Source: Neoarius graeffei (taxonomy: Eukaryota; Chordata; Actinopteri; Siluriformes; Ariidae). From it: a stretch of DNA of 64,000 nucleotides. This document shows, piece after piece, positions 63,719-64,000 of the stretch. The first letter of the stretch is position 1. Each line of letters begins with the position of its first letter. The stretch covers positions 61,034,741-61,098,740 of the forward strand of contig NC_083577.1 of NCBI RefSeq assembly GCF_027579695.1, read 5' to 3'. Made by a program: the position numbers and the translations under genes. The notes under the pieces are model-generated. The model was not told where the DNA came from, made no database searches, and was given only the letters and a program-made list of their open reading frames with translations.

Positions 63719-64000
63719 TCAGTACTTAGTAACACTCCCTTTGGCAAGTATCACAGCTTGTAAACACTTTTTGTAGCCAGCTAATAATCTTTCAGTTCTT
63801 ACCTGGGGGATTTTCGTGCATTCATCCTTGCAAAAGACTTCCAGTTCTGCAAGTGTCTTGGGCTGTCTTGCATGCACTGCTCTTTTGAGATCTCTACACA
63901 GATTTTCAATGATGTTTAGGTCAGGGGACTGTGAGGGCCAGGGCAAAACCTTCAGCTTGTGCCTCTTGAGGTGTTCCATTGTAGATTTGGAGGTGTGTTT
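63719..64000 (-). pseudogene. Tc1-like transposase C-terminus, partial
   Basis: The minus-strand frame runs in from beyond 64000 through the internal Met at 63979. It includes LKVLPWPSQSPDLNIIENL, with the catalytic Glu in NIIEN, and HARQPKTLAELEVFCKDE, and ends GSVTKY at the stop 63719. The C-terminal part is open without stops, so the gene could be intact outside the window. Its state cannot be judged from here. A DD34E Tc1-type transposase is expected. Confidence 0.88.

Larger units (their letters stand above)
63346..64000 (-). mobile_element. Tc1-like element, fourth family, cut by window end
   Basis: Left end CAGTGGCATGCAAAAGTTTG after ATATA. A repeated AAAAGTTTGGGCACC occurs near 63694. 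The transposase C-terminus is on the minus strand. A different SINE (63484-63629) is inserted. Confidence 0.88.

Overview
The window is repeat-saturated vertebrate DNA, almost certainly from a teleost fish. The evidence is dense Tc1-like transposons, many copies of a tRNA-headed SINE, L2-like, RTE-like and other LINE fragments, PIF/Harbinger and hAT non-autonomous elements, and abundant microsatellites. There is no operon structure, CRISPR array, rRNA or free-standing tRNA gene. A catfish-like genome is possible from the SINE and Tc1 repertoire, but I cannot fix the species. No complete host gene is visible. Two host first-exon candidates exist: a CpG-rich segment with a splice donor on the minus strand near 5.2-5.5 kb, and a weak one near 47.9-48.0 kb.

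Layout. 0.1-3.2 kb: a SINE with a perfect 12-bp target-site duplication (TSD), split by a Harbinger element and a 2.1-kb hAT element. 3.3-4.7 kb: an unassigned terminal-inverted-repeat (TIR) element containing a second Harbinger copy. 5.6-8.0 kb: a four-deep nest. An Academ-like element with a RecQ-type helicase fragment lies in a Tc1-type MITE, which lies in another TIR element, and the Academ-like element itself holds two Harbinger MITEs in tandem. 8.0-12.6 kb: four head-to-tail SINEs; one carries a MITE and two head-to-head 1267-bp Harbinger copies that form a very large palindrome. 13.5-16.3 kb: a TIR element whose left end encodes a THAP zinc finger and whose right end encodes, in the opposite direction, the start of a protein resembling the SWIM/YqaJ-associated family. 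It is interrupted by a foldback retroelement that is itself interrupted. 17.3-22.5 kb: a higher-order repeat of about 1077-bp units with hairpin ends. 23-28.9 kb: a hAT MITE and two Tc1 elements, one with a transposase broken only by a 2-bp frameshift. 29-43 kb: dispersed repeats, an L2-like LINE, several SINE types and two Tc1 relics. 44-47.6 kb: an RTE-like LINE split by a second LINE with a 12-bp TSD, then SINEs. 49-56.7 kb: a second copy of a 0.9-kb dispersed repeat, a Tc1-type MITE and two more Tc1 relics. 57.4-60.1 kb: a 1-kb foldback palindrome and a nested mariner-like relic. 60-64 kb: SINEs, a LINE tail and a Tc1 element cut by the window end.

The sequence works as a record of layered insertion rather than as a set of cooperating genes. 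TSDs give the relative order of many events. The best candidates for something poorly described are the THAP/YqaJ-type element (13736-16312), the hairpin-ended higher-order repeat (17285-22483), the foldback family with 13-16 bp TSDs (13529-13627 and 13819-15249), and the 2.6-kb palindrome (9608-12195).
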